64,000 nucleotides of DNA from Pseudopithomyces maydicus (GCA_026873275.1 JANTUC010000015.1:1240001-1304000), one strand, 5' to 3'. Positions 43,805-56,430 are shown, counted from the stretch's first letter. Notes: generated by a model not told the origin, from the sequence alone. Translations and numbers: made by a program.

Positions 43805-44451
43805 TGTCCCTGGGTGCGCGGTTGCAATTGAGCCCCAGGAACGATTTGGGTGGTCACATACTGTTATATATGAGAAATAGTTTATTCGACCGTTTGCAGT
43901 CTAAACTGCTTCACCAACGAACGGGACCGCCCGCGCGGGTGTAATAAACGTCACGTGCGCCTTCCTTATGCATGGGCAGCTCCTTCCGTTTGGGCCGATA
44001 ACCAAGCCTTACGGCTCAACCACGGACCCACGCCCCGAGACGGGGGGAGGGGAGTAAGGCCTCACAGGCCTCCACTCTGCACACTGCGTAGAAGTGGACG
44101 GCGATAGCTCATAGCACTGAACGCCGTCGCGATTAGCGCTCGGCGCGTCTCTATACCCTATAGGAGGTCGGAGCTCAGCTCCCCAAGACGTTAATCATTA
44201 CTACTATTGCTACTATTTTCATTTAAGCGTACTAGAATCGTGTGGGGCATCTTATGCGCCAATAGAATGAGTTGCTTCTTTGATAACGGAAAAACTGAGG
44301 AAGACTTCGTAACGTGGGTCTTCACACCATTTGAAACATCTAGAAAAAGTGGATTAGCTAGAACATCCCCAAATATTTTGGTCATGAATGACACAGTTTT
44401 GTTAGATAATCATCACAAGCGCTCGCAATAGCATTGCAGAGATCAAGAGGC
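43805..44451. other. Intergenic with GC-rich palindrome-dense patch
   Basis: It contains an unusual block at about 43925-44190 (separate entry). No protein-coding gene seen. Confidence 0.5.
43925..44190. other. GC-rich, palindrome-dense block of unknown nature
   Basis: In a neighbourhood that is otherwise AT-leaning, this block holds CCCGCGCGGG, an E-box-like CACGTG, AGGCCT twice within 14 nt, a GGCGATAG...GAACGCC hairpin-capable pair and GGAGCTCAGCTCC. It could be a transposon end, a structured RNA or part of the promoter of the minus-strand gene at 43804. No tRNA or known RNA fold was recognised. Confidence 0.35.
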
Positions 44452-46261
44452 CTACGAGGCCAGATCAAGGTTTCTTTGGGAACAGACTAGCAGCTCGACT
44501 ATCTTGACTGAGATGTAGATCCCATATTCTCCTTCGCCAGAAAGCACCCGAGTTCCAACTACAGCTCCCCGAACACCAATTGCCAATTTGTAGTGTTCCT
44601 TACTTTTTGACCTCTTTTTGTCCATGTAACACATACAGAAAGGAGATGGATCATAGAAACAAATGCTGTTTTTCGCACCCGAACTGGTTAAACTAATGTG
44701 ACGAGAATCTGAAGCCTCAATGATTTCAACCTGGCCGTTCCCACTCCGATTCTCAAAGCCACCACAAGATATTGTAACGATGTGCTCCAATTTTCCTGGA
44801 AACCATGTCAACAACTTGCCCGAATTTTTCTTGTCGTACTTCTGACTCGAACCATTGAGGTGGTCCTTCGTTCCAATAGCTGTTTTAGTAATCTATCCTT
44901 TGGCGCTACGCTTTTGCGTATCACGGCGCTCGCTGCTGATATCGGCTACATCGCCAGGCTTTTCCGCACTTGCTTGGTTTTGCGCCAGGGCTCCACATGC
45001 ATACCTTTTTTACATCTGCAAACCTTGGTCGGTAGCTTTTCCGATATGTCGTCGGCTAGTAGTGTAAGCAGCCTCGCCGGTGTGCTTCGTTTCATCCTGT
45101 TTCTGGATTGCTGGGATCGAATGGCCTCCACGGTTACCACCGTAATGAAAAACGCCATGCGGGACTTCCATAGATGGATTGATGTTACTGATACCATTAC
45201 GATTGTTGACGTGCAAAGAATTCAGGAAACTGTCGAAGCGCTTCTCAAAGACGGACTTGGAGTTGTTTACTAGCATATTCGTGGCGTAATGGGCTGCTAG
45301 ACTTACTCGGTAAACAGTCTTGAGATTTTTCTAATCTGGGTCAGCTTCTTGCCATAGTCTGATATTCTCTGCTATCCGTGGAAACCGATCAACTTACGAA
45401 AACTTTGCGAGCTTCTTCGCCAGCCCGCTTCGACTTGGCATCGTATTCTAGGTGCTGTAACATTACATCGTCTAGAATGACACCGTATAGCTTAGCTTCC
45501 CATTGTCCAGCTATGGTATCGTCATTTTTTCGCACCTGTGCATCGAGGGACGATCGTGCCGAGCCCGCAACTCGCTTTTCCTGGCGGTTGGCTAAGGTTT
45601 CTGGTTGCCGCTTCTTTCGTGGCATCTCTTTGCTGCCTTTACCCCAAATACCCCGATGATCCTTGCGCTTATTGCCTGGGGGATTGGATATGGCACTGGC
45701 CTTGCGAGAATGAGGTAGAGTTGCATATTGGACATCGGGGTCGGAGCAATCTTCGATTAGAATTGGGTTGCTTGCGGTACCAATCTTTCCAGCTTTGGTT
45801 GCTCTGTGAACCTGGTGTTGTGCAGTTGTTTGTTGTCCAACTGAGAGTCCAACATTAGTTGTCTTACGCAGTACTGGGCGCCTTGCCGGGCGGTCAAGAA
45901 ATGATGAAGGTTCCTCGCCAGAGTCGCTGTCAGCTGAAATAGTCGCTTCTGAATCGTAGCCCGCTGCTTCTCCACCAACATATGTGCGCTTCTTGTTTTG
46001 CGTATCGAAAGAAGGCGTCATTGATGAGTTTGCCATAGCCATCAAAATTGCTGCCGCTTGGCGCACTTCCAGTTCATCGGTGTCTGGAGTTCGGGATTCT
46101 ACCATAGCCTGTACTGTTAGATTGTGATGCGAGAGAGAAAGAGATCTGAATCTTGTTTCGGGATAACTCACTTGACCGTTCATTGGGGCGCTAGTATGGC
46201 ATAGAGCAACAAGTGTGTTCTCTGCATCGGGTTCATCAGCCGGTACTAATGTACCGTTCAT
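44452..46261 (-). CDS. Hypothetical nuclear-type protein, several exons
   Basis: Exon 1 is 46261-46172 and exon 2 is 46108-45398; both introns have good GTGAG and GTAAGT donors. From 45330 to 44452 a single frame continues in phase to NLDLAS, interrupted only by TAA (near 45006) and TAG (near 44900). Both stops can be removed by short in-phase introns: 51 nt with GTTTGC, and 45 nt with GTGATA plus ACTAA branch and CAG. A shorter form ending in RLFTE just after exon 2 is also possible. The protein has basic clusters (NKRKDHRGIWGKGSKEMPRKKRQ) like a nuclear localisation signal and NPILIEDCSD, which looks like a SUMO-interaction motif. No known domain recognised. Confidence 0.55.
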
Positions 46262-46926
46262 GATAATTGACTCAATGTTATTCAGTGACGGCAGCAGCGT
46301 GATGTGAAGAAGAAAAAAAATTCTAGCCCGGACTATTTGTTTATTTGTGATATTGTGGGGTTGACACAACAACTTCCAGCACATTGTAAAGTTGAATTTT
46401 GCTCCTCCCACTTCGCATGTCTGTCAAATTATGTAAACAATTCATGTGCCAACTTTCACTTGTTTTCATTGGACCAATCCGCCATGTTTAACTCGCACTC
46501 TACTTAAAGATGACTATAGTATCCCAACATTCAGCCCAGTTGTGGCACAATGGTCTACAAGGCATTGTCATCTAAGCTGTGAAATGCAGTTTTAGCTTGC
46601 CAACCGGCTTACCACCTGGACTATTTACGATTTGGGAACATTTGCGCATATCTCTGTACCTGTGAACAAAGATCCCAAGTCTGGGCTTTTGGGGAGTGGT
46701 CAAGAGCTCCTGCCATAATTTTTCGCAGTCACCGCATATAACGGCCCGTTTCAACTTCACTTGTTTGCAAGACTAAGTGAGTTTGTCTGTAGTCTCCCAG
46801 TCAACCGCCAAGCGTTTTAGCACCTTTGCGGCTGTCTATAATTTCTTAGGTACAAGATTGAATGATTATAACTACAGCTACATCCCATTCAATTGCAGAA
46901 AAGCCAACGTTATCCCCAATAGCACC
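46262..46926. other. Divergent intergenic region
   Basis: Between the minus gene at 46261 and the plus NmrA-like gene at 46927. No gene, repeat or clear TATA recognised. Confidence 0.5.
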
Positions 46927-48395
46927 ATGCAGAACGCTAATCCACAGAAATACAGCACTACCCGTGGTGATCCGACCCTTGTGGTCATCGTCGGGATCAA
47001 CGGTCGACAAGGAACATCTGTGGCAAATGCGTTCCTCGAAAGCGGCGGCTACCGTATTCGTGGACTGACGAGCTCACCCGAATGCTCCTCTAGCAACAAA
47101 TGGAGGCAGCTTGGTGTTGAAATACGTGAAGAAACATTCATGGACCATCAGCACATACACGCGAGCTTCGAAGGAGCACACATAATCTTTGCAACGACTT
47201 GCTACTACAATATATTCAGAGACCACCGATTGAGACTAGCTTTCAATGTCGGCATGATGAACTCCAAGAGCGTATCGCAGTATGCTATGGAGAGAGATAT
47301 CCACGTTGGACACATGATTCTTGATGCGGCTGCCAACATTCCTCAGCTACAGAAACTGGTAATGTCTACACTTCCAGTCCTACGAACTGACGTGAAGTAT
47401 GCGACTACGAAGTCAAAAGGCGAATTCGCTGCGAAACGGCAACAAATTCAACATCTTCAGGACTCGCTGCCTGAACTATGGAATAAGACCATTTTGGTAA
47501 AACTAGCACCTCGAATGGAAGATTTCGACCTTTCGCTTCGATTGGTAAGTCCATTCAATCGCCCAGAATGCTGCATACTTGAATCGATCTGTGGAGAAGA
47601 AAACGATTGACCGTGAGTACAGCTCGAAGACGGATCATTATCATTCGGAACGGCAGCGCCAGCTCATGCATCCTTTTTCTGGCTCAATATGACCAAGGAT
47701 CTTGGTAATTACTTCAGCATCTTATGGAGCGATGTTACTGACTTGAAACAGGTGTTCTAGTCCGTGCTCTTGTCGAACGTCTTCCTTTCCAGACATTTGC
47801 CTTTGCTGCCTACTCCGACAAAGTTTCCGGCGAAGAGATCTGTCAGCTCATTTCCAAAATCTCAGGTGAACATTGCATATATCAAGAACAACAATATGCA
47901 ACTCCAGAGGGTTATGAGAATGATATTCTTTGCAAGGTATTGCCAGCACCACTTGGAAATATCCTGTACGATCAGCAAATCTTAACACCCATTTCCTTCA
48001 ACGAGATGTATAAGCAACACAATCTCGCGATCCAACAAACTTCATTCGAGGAGTATCTGATCGCCGCACTTCCTAGATGCTTGCAGAAACTTCGAGGGAT
48101 AAGTAGCGAGAATCCGACACGTCTGCACCAAGCACGCCTTAACCCCATTGCTTCAGGACTAAGTAAAGTACTTCAAGAAAACCAAAACGCATTAGATGGG
48201 ATGGGAGAACTACCGGATGAAAGCGTTGAAAAAACCTCTCAAGTGGGACGACACGAAGGCTTGCCAGCAACCATTCTGCGAGATCAGTTCATGGGTGTCA
48301 GAGCAACAGACACAGTTCAGGATTGCACCGAGCTATTCAAACTAGGACAGGAAAAGATTGACAGACTCATGCAAGAATTTGGTGTTCAGAAATGA
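46927..48395 (+). CDS. NmrA-like NAD(P)-binding protein, 447 aa
   Basis: Atypical short-chain dehydrogenase of the NmrA/HSCARG type; such proteins sense NAD(P) redox state or act in metabolism. Exons: 46927-47544, 47623-47704 and 47752-48395, with introns of 78 and 47 nt and a total of 1344 nt. The Rossmann opening GINGRQGTSVANAFL and RIRGLTSSP are clear, as are the mid-domain AHIIFATTCYYN and the K-containing ATTKSKGEFAAKRQ. The last 200 residues do not match the usual NmrA ending and have a helical, Gln-rich character, so the protein is longer than typical. The ATG at 46927 has a strong CACC context. An upstream frame to 46777 has no ATG of similar quality. Confidence 0.75.
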
Positions 48396-50005
48396 TGGCT
48401 TTTCGGATGTATGGTTGAAAGCTGTTTGTCAGCTGAAGATTTCAATTATGCTGTGTAACCACAGCATGAACGCTTGAAAAACTGGCCAAGGTCATCTGTT
48501 GATCTCAGAGGATATATGCCAGAAGAGATACTGCTACATTAGGAAGAGAATGTCGGTAGGCGTTGAAAGTGAGACAGTGGCTTGAAATTGGAATCTTATT
48601 GGAGAATATTCAACATCACGAGATCAGAAAATACAAGACATTCAATGCAATCAGCGAGGTCTTGATAAGCTGATCAGTCATGCCGACATTTAATGCAATG
48701 TATGCACTGGTGTTGCTTGAGCTATGTACGCTTTTGAGAAGATTCCACAAATCTCATGAGGCATGAGACGAGAGTCAAACATGCTGTCCGCACCCTTATC
48801 AGTTGTTTCCACCTTTTCATGTATATTCAATCGTTTGGTGCTCCTTGTTGTTGAACCCGTTGCGTCTGGTTACCTTTGGCTGGGGTTGGCATGACCTGTC
48901 TAGGTCCTCAAGACTATATTCAAACAAAACACTGAAACGAGAGCAGATAGGGACGCCATTTAGTCATAAAAACACGATTACTTTACCTTGAACCAGTCTC
49001 CTTAGACATGTCACTTCCCATTGTGTCGCCTACCTGCCAGAACTATCATTGAATGGCTCTAAGCCTCAATGCTCTTTATGGCTTTGGAAGTTACAAAAAT
49101 AACCCAAGAGTATGTTTCATGATAAGATTGGTGGCGATTTTGAATAGCTTTCCCGAGACATTTGCCACGAGCGGCAATGGTGTATATTAAACTGCAGCCA
49201 CGCATATCTTGTTACACGCGCAAATGAGGCACGGTTGAGAAAATCGCGGTTCATTGTCAGATGTGGTTACCGAGCGACACCATTTGTAGAGAGCTAGAAG
49301 CAATGTGCTGTGACCCTATCTCGATTTTCTAAAATAGCGAGTTGATCTGGAAAACGTTCGGTAGCTTACGAGAATAGACTTTTACCCATGCATTTAGCAA
49401 GAAGGCTGCAGGGTGATGACCAAATAGAGCCGGCTCGGTGCCAGACAAGGCAACAAGGCTGATTCTGCAACCATCTAGTTGTGGCCCCTAAGAATGCCTA
49501 GATCGGGAAGATACCCCACTTTTAAACGTCATGTGACTTCGCCTCAATCTCTCTTCGTCACTCTGCGGTCCATTGTCCTTATTATCCAACCAATCATTTG
49601 TAGTGGTAGTAATCTTTAAGTGTTGTACCAACTCAGGCAGTGCTTCTGGAGCCGCGTGTAGTCTATATTGGGAAATCCATTGGACTCACACATCCTGGAG
49701 ATCTGCTCCTGAATACATGTTCAAGTGCAATCCGATAGCCCCAAACATACAATAGGTTTGAAATCATTATTAAAAAAACATTGTACCATATCTGCAAGAG
49801 ATAACAGCACATCTGCGCGGACCGTACAATTACTACATGCACTCTTTGGTGTGACATCCAGGCAATAATAAACCTTCTCTTATCAGCAATACAATTTAGC
49901 TTGTTTTTGGAGGTCAGGCCCGACGGAGCTGCATTTAGAATCCTTATCTGGGGTTCCGTCCTCGGCATTCATAAGCATTAATGTGTAACGTACTTCCTCG
50001 TGTAA
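48396..50005. other. Intergenic, 1.6 kb, with dispersed repeat B copy
   Basis: AT-leaning, no gene accepted. It holds the copy of repeat B at 48859-48914. Confidence 0.5.
48859..48914 (+). repeat. Dispersed repeat B, copy 2
   Basis: It matches 9494-9553 (CGTTGCGTCTGG, CTTTGGCTGG, GGCATGACCTGT, TAGGTC). The palindrome is imperfect here (GACCTGTCTAGGTC). Confidence 0.65.
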
Positions 50006-50011
50006 TATAAA
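50006..50011 (+). promoter_or_regulatory. TATA box of the secreted protein gene
   Basis: TATAAA 69 nt upstream of the ATG at 50075. Confidence 0.5.
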
Positions 50012-50074
50012 TCTCTGTTGATCCTGCTCTTCACTGCTCGCAAGACTCAGCACTGAATATTCACCATTCTCGAT

Positions 50075-51045
50075 ATGATGAAACTTTCAAAAGATTTTAT
50101 CATCATAGCAGCTCTAGCTAGCAAATTTAGTATGCCAATTACCCTGGTTCAGTTTCGATACACGTAAGCTACTAACAAATACCAATAGCATCCGCTGCGC
50201 AACCAGATCTAGGAACGGTTGCTTTATACAAGCTTCAGCAGAACTTTTATGACCGTTGGCTCTACCCAAACAACGTCAAAGAAGCACAAAGTATCAACTC
50301 AACCATTTTCTCTGACAATGTAAGCACAGAAAAAAAAATGATAAGGCTTTAGATTATGTTACTGATTGAAACACAGGTCCAAGGTCGCGTTTCTGATACC
50401 CGTAATTTTGAGGGCCGTGAGCTCAACACTGAATACATTTTTGGTCTCTTCACACCTAGTGATTCAATCACTGTGATCGGCTTGCCCGTTGGGCCTTACG
50501 AGATTCTTCAGTTCACTGGCAACCAGAACATCGCTTCGGCAACTACACGTGTAAACTTCACCTTCCCATCTTTCCGCAACATATCGCTTCCTGTCACGAT
50601 TCAAACATGGATGGCTTATAACGAGGCCAAGGAAATTTCACAATACGATGTCACTTTCCGCTGGTTTGCCAATCTCCTACAAGAGCTATTGCGCACCATC
50701 GATTCGGATCCAGCGAAAGCTCAAGCAACTGCCAGACATCTAATTGCAACCTCCATATGTTCGACACATACTAAGTACTGCGATGGAACTGATAAGCAGT
50801 ACGACTCTGATCAGGATTGCTATAAGTACTTGACTGAGGAAATCCGATTCGGACAAAGCTTCGAATTAGGCATGAACACGCTTCTCTGTCGTAGTGTACA
50901 TGAGATCATGATTAAGTTCCGTCCAGATGTGCATTGTCCGCACATTGGGAAAACAGGCGGTGGGCAATGTGCAGACGACTATACATATACACAAAAGGTC
51001 AATGAAGCGCTTTACACCAACGCGCCTTGGATTCCTACTTTATAA
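50075..51045 (+). CDS. Secreted conserved fungal protein, 284 aa
   Basis: Three exons: 50075-50129, 50189-50319 and 50377-51045, with introns of 59 and 57 nt and a total in phase. The N-terminus is a signal peptide (FIIIAALASKF) interrupted by the first intron, which is common for fungal secreted proteins. The C-terminal third has a conserved-looking Cys-rich stretch: YCDGTDKQYDSDQDC, FGQSFELGMNTLLCR, RPDVHCPHIGKTGGGQC. I recognise this pattern from secreted fungal proteins with an NTF2/SnoaL-like look but no assigned activity. Several N-glycosylation sites are present. Extracellular; function unknown. Confidence 0.75.
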
Positions 51046-51316
51046 ACCAAGTACAAATAAATCGAGCTGGTAAGGCTCCTGGAGGAAAATCAATGGATTC
51101 ACAGGTTGTATTTATCTCGAATATCGACCAGACAAGGAACCTGTCTTTGAGGATACATGTATCAAAGCTATACTAGGTTGGATATTAAGATTATCCAGGA
51201 ATGAGGTATTTTTCCTCCCTCAGAAGAATAGTTTTCGAATCCGAAGGACTTTCAATGATCTTTGCAACCATGCCACATATAGTATGCATTCTTTTTAAAT
51301 CATCGCTGCTTCGACG

Positions 51317-52442
51317 TCATGATGCTTTGTCCACTTTTAATCCCTCGTCATTGAAAAGAAGGCATTCTCTCCAAACCCACATAACTCCAAAGCTAGCTCC
51401 CGGACTCATAAAAACTGCTAGAAGTATACCAATTATCATGAGATCGATACCGTTACTGATTCCATTGCGCCGAGAGTCCAGAGAGATCCACAAGATAGAG
51501 CTTCCGAAAATGAAGATCTGGTCAAACTGCAAAATACGTCTCATCCGGAGAACCCAGGTATCCTCAGCCAACGGTTGAGGGAAGAAGACCTCAAAAAGAG
51601 GATGTGGGCATTTGAATAGCGTGTAAATCCATAAAGAGACCGCAAGACCTATAAATGGAGCCATGACCATAGCTACATTTTGTCGATAGCTCTTGCTCTT
51701 GCAGAAGTTTGGGCATGGGATGAACTTCGTGCCGAACATTATCGCGTACCATGATATACTGATACGCACGGAATACAGTTGCCAGAACCATGCCCATTGA
51801 TGACGCCTCTCCAGCGTGGTGTCAAACATGATCCCAAATGCTGGAACCACATGGAAAAGTATTGAGAGAAATGCCCAAATGGCTGCGCCACGCATGTCGA
51901 TCTTGCGTTTGGATAGAGGCTGAGTAAGAAGTGGAGTAGTGAATACCATATATAAGATATAGTAGATTGGAATTATCACTCCACCGCCTCCAAATTGAGC
52001 GATTAGTGCAAGTACACCAGGACTGGATGTTCCATGATCAGTTTACGTTTCTTGGGACATTCATTCTAGTATCACACTTACTAATATATTGGACCACCTC
52101 GTATCGCTCCTCGCAGACTCTCACACCCCAAAATCAGGTAAAATATTCCTGGATCTGATATGATAAAATTCATCGCCTGCCACCGACTCACATCATCGTA
52201 TCCGAAACTGCTGGGTGCTAACCTCACCGTTATCTCTCGAATAATCGGGTCCAATGGGCGGAGCCAGTGGAAGTTTTCTAGTATCGGAAGTTTTCCATCA
52301 GACCATTCGATGAAGCCAGTCGCAGTTGGGGAAGGAAATCGCGAATCAATGAAACCGTACCCATAAGCACAAAACACGAGACACTGAGGGTGAGAAATAC
52401 CAGCACATACAGAGCGCGCGGGTGCGACTGAGGTATCGCCAT
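51317..52442 (-). CDS. Polytopic membrane protein of unknown function, about 355 aa (one apparent frameshift)
   Basis: Exons 52442-52082 and 52022-51317, with a 59-nt intron (GTAAGT/ATCCAG). Seven or more hydrophobic segments: ALYVLVFLTLSVSCFVLMG, IFYLILGCES, VLALIAQFGGGGVIIPIYYIL, WAFLSILFHVVPAFGIMF and others. The frame breaks at 52328-52331 (GGGG on plus). One extra base joins LIRDFLP to TATGFIEWSDG and brings the exon sum to 1068 nt. The layout (SRWQAMNFIISD, ES-R, IPIYY) resembles membrane proteins often found beside fungal secondary-metabolite genes, which I know only as uncharacterised. It faces away from the gene at 53967. Confidence 0.75.
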
Positions 52443-53891
52443 ATCCAAGGTTCGGTACAAGCAATAACGTATGAAACTACAATTGCAAGGCTTTTAAATG
52501 AAATTTATGTGGTCTGCGTGTAACTAGAATGTATCGCACGTAAGTGGACACTGCTCTCAGTCCACATATGAGCTAGCCTGATAAGGCTAGTTGATACTCG
52601 CACACTTACCTATGGGTAGACTAGACTCCGTACCTGGGAATCCTTCAACTAATAATTATACCATTTTGCTGGAGCAGGAGATTAATAGTTATAACTGTTA
52701 GTTTTCCACAGTGCATGTGGCTCAGACACATCGCGCTTCTCCACTGGTTGATGAATGCGGCATTCCACAAACTCCGTGTCCTGCTCACAAGATAGGTGGA
52801 TAGAGAGAGTAATAGATGGAAAGTAGCAGCGGAAAACGCAACTAGTTCCAGCCTAACAACATCCAGGCGAGCATTACTTGTTGCCTGGCAAAGATGACAA
52901 CAACCCACCTTTACTGGCGTGCCCAGGTGGCCAATGGTCTGACCAGGCAAAGTATGATTTCCGACATGTGCGAGAGTAATCATAAAGAACATAAGTACTT
53001 ACTAAAACCATACTATTGGCTTCGAGCGACGAGGCAATATCAAAGTGGATATCGTGAGAATAGTGACAGGATGCAACACTTTGGATTCCATTGCCACACT
53101 AATCTGGGCATAATGGGGCCAAAACAGTTAGTCAGTTCGCGATCCGAAGTCATCACGTAACGTCGGCTCCACCCCCAAGAACTTAACTAGCACAACATGA
53201 CGATAACTACAAAAGCACTCCTGCTTATTTGCTTTTCAAAGTTAAAATACGCATCTAGTACATCATTGTTGCGTTCTCATACGTTGATTAGACAGGTTTT
53301 CTATTGTTGGGACTCATGTATAGGGTAAGCGAATACCTAGGTACATGCATGCAGATGGTTGGCGAGGCGAGCCTTTCCGCCCACATCTGCACCTGTTCTG
53401 AGATCCACGTCCGTTTCGGCAACCTGAGCGGTCGTATTCAAGCGTCTGGAACCCGACAACGCGTTTTTTACGAGGTGGTACGCAATTACCCGGTAGCCCA
53501 TATTACTATTCATCTAAAAATGTTGCCATCCCGATCTGAAATTGTGGTAGACGAGAATCACATCGCTCAATTGTATCCGAATGGGTGCCGGGGTTCCATT
53601 TCAAGCAACGATTAACATTGCTCTTACGAATACATCGTTTGATTCACGTGCGACGGTTACACTCGCTCGTACTCTCTGCTTATTGACTGTACAACGCTAT
53701 CCCTCCACATGCGCATACTCCTGCATCTCGTCGAATGAGATCGTGTCATGACACTACTCGAGATTCATACTAACGACTTATTTATTTTTTCCAATAATCT
53801 GCTGCGTTGTTTATGTTCTATTTACAACAAACCTAGCAGACGAATACATTGATTTGCCGAGCGAACACAACCCTGACTGAATTCGTTCTTT
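52443..53891. other. Intergenic, 1.5 kb
   Basis: No gene accepted. The plus frame at 53304-53615 (103 codons) has no motif and a doubtful start. Divergent spacing between the two flanking genes. Confidence 0.5.
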
Positions 53892-53896
53892 TATAA
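53892..53896 (+). promoter_or_regulatory. TATA box of the Agd3-like gene
   Basis: TATAA, about 71-75 nt upstream of the ATG at 53967. Confidence 0.5.
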
Positions 53897-53966
53897 GGCC
53901 GCATCCAGGCATACTCATTGATTCCCGCCAATTTTCAGTGTCTACCAAACACTATTAGATACTTTC

Positions 53967-56144
53967 ATGATGGTACCTTCTTTCAAAACATACATTCAAA
54001 TATGGACCTTGGCAATAACATTTGTGCCCTTGGTGACCGCCGCAGTGACTATTAATAGCACGTTATTGATTCTTGCCCGAGATTCTAATGCAACTGCAGC
54101 GGGAACCTTTGTACTTCAGGGCTACGGTATACCGTACCAGGTTGTGGATTTGTCTTCGTCCGCTGTGGGACTTCCTCAATTGAACTCTACACCCGATGCA
54201 GGTAACTTCGGAGGCATTGTTACCGTGAGCTCAAGAGATTACAAAAGTGGAGATGATTGGAAAACTGTGTTAAGTGACAAACAATGGCAAGATTTATACC
54301 GGTATCAAGAGGCGTTTGGTGTACGGCTAGTGCGACTCAATGCTTGGCCAAGTGCCGACTATGGCGTGCAAAGCTCAGGCGGGTTCGTATCCGCAGACCA
54401 GCCTGTTGCAGTAACAGACACGAAGAGCTTTACCACAGCTAGTTTGAAAGCGTACGTTGTATACATGTACCATTGGCGTAGACTTACTTGGTTTTAGCAA
54501 TGCCCAAATGAGCACTCTCAATCTGTCAAAGTACCCCGCAAAGATAACAAACACCTCAATTGCTACAGAGATTGCTCGCTTTGGCAGCGGCAGTTCGACG
54601 ACCACGGCCGCGGTAAACAATAAATTTTCCAGTGGGCGCGAACAGCAAGTTTGGTTCTCAGCTTTCGACCCCAATTTGACTTCTTCAACACTCCTATCGC
54701 ATGCATGGATTCATTGGGTGACTAGGGGTATCTACCTTGGCTTTCGTCGCACATATCTGAACACCCAGGTGGACGACGTGTTTGTGGAAACAGAGCTCTA
54801 TGAATCTAACAAGCCATACCGCATTCTCCCGGCTGACTTTCAAGAACATGTTGCTTGGATGAAAGAAGTGAATTCCAAACTTCCATCGGGCTCCAGCTAT
54901 GTCATTGAACTTGGCCATAATGGTAACGGAAACATCGAGGCAGCGGTGGAAAAAGATTACGACAACGACCCTGCCCGATGCAACCCTCAAGAAGGAGTTG
55001 AATACGAGACACAGATAGACGGACCGCCTGAATACATGAAGCCGATTGGAACTGGTAAAGATCTCTGGAATAAGAAATTCAAGAGCTATTCATGGGCATT
55101 GAAGTGTTCTCAGCTCGACCCACTGGAAGTATACTTCGCGAACAAGACAAATATGCATGCCTTCTTCCATGTCTCACACACTTTCACGCACGAAGACGAA
55201 ACGAATGCAACGTATGCAGACGTTGTTAAAGAGATCAGTTGGAATCAAGCTTGGTTCAAGGCCATTGGATTTACCGAGTCTGTCTCTAAACCGTACTACT
55301 CGGCCAGCGGTCTCATTCCACCTGGTATCACTGGCCTACACAACGGCGACGCGCTTCGTGCTTGGGATGAGAATGGTATTCGATACGCAGTCGGTGATAA
55401 TTCCCGACCCATACTCATGAACGTTGCGAGTCGCAAATCAGATTACCATCCGGTCATCAGCAACGTCAAAGAGAACGGCTATGACGGAATATACATTGTA
55501 GGACGTTATGGATCCTCAATATACTATAATTGTGACACCCCAGATTGCGTCAACAAGGAGTGGAAAGCTATCGCGGGGGTTCCGGCGATTTCAGTGCGCA
55601 GCTCGAATACGAAAAAACTGTGAACACGAAGTATCTTCTTGCCTTACGATGGGATCCGTATATGTTCCACCAGGCGAATATGCGCGTCAGTGACACCAAG
55701 GCAACCACTCTACTTGGAAAGAACAAGAAATGGAGCTTGCTGATGGCCTGGACTGAAGCTGTGGTATATGAGCTGGCCCGCCTGTAAGTTCAAATAACCG
55801 CTGCCTGTCTTTATCCTTCAGGATTAACTCGTCGTAGCACTGATTGGCCTGTTATTACTCTCAAACACGACGATACGGCGAAGGCAATCATAACGCGCAA
55901 AACCCGGGACGAGTGCCAGCCAAGTCTTGTGTACAACTTATCAAGTGATCGTAAATCAATTACAGGGGTCACCGTAAGTAGCAGGGATTTAGGATGCTCT
56001 ACTACGATTCCAGTAACGCTTCCGTCCGATGTCACAAGCGATGCAGATGCAATCAGAGAGCAGAAGGGAACAGACCCGTTAACTCTCTGGGTTACTCCCG
56101 GCACTGGGTACTCGTATACTTTAAGTTCTGCAGTTAAATTCTAA
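53967..56144 (+). CDS. agd3: Agd3-like secreted polysaccharide deacetylase (CE18), about 692 aa (one apparent frameshift)
   Basis: Secreted de-N-acetylase. In Aspergillus fumigatus Agd3 deacetylates galactosaminogalactan, the adhesive exopolysaccharide of hyphae. Exons: 53967-54451, 54498-55783 and 55838-56144, with introns of 46 and 54 nt. A signal peptide occupies about the first 26 residues. Deacetylase motifs are clear: the metal/catalytic Asp pair in VDDVFVETELY, and the His pair in HVSHTFTHEDE. The C-terminal region is beta-rich and ends PGTGYSYTLSSAVKF. The frame breaks at 55575-55579 (GGGGG); one more G gives AIAGGSGDFSAQLEYEKT and a total of 2079 nt. No other galactosaminogalactan cluster genes (sph3, ega3, gtb3, uge3) are seen in this window. 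Confidence 0.85.
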
Positions 56145-56430
56145 TTTACAGTTTTCGATACTGGATGTTTTGACGAAGGTGGATGGGTGTTTATAAAAAT
56201 TTGGTCTAGCTGGGTCATTTCTTTCCAGGCTGAAAGAACAGTTCAAAATTCATCTTGGGGCTATTTATAGTTGAATGAAAAACTGGGTTACTTTAAATGT
56301 TGAGGATCAGTCATATCATGCGTCTCTCTACACAGCCATTGTATCACAATCCTGTCCAACATGTTCGTTGTCTTCTCGTGCTATGCCCTTGCTGTCGCTA
56401 TGATTTGATTGAATCAGCAACGAAACCGTT

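Noticed and set aside
44782..45273. A 163-codon plus-strand frame
   Set aside because: It is antisense to the continuous minus-strand frame that extends the gene at 44452-46261, and shows no motif of its own.
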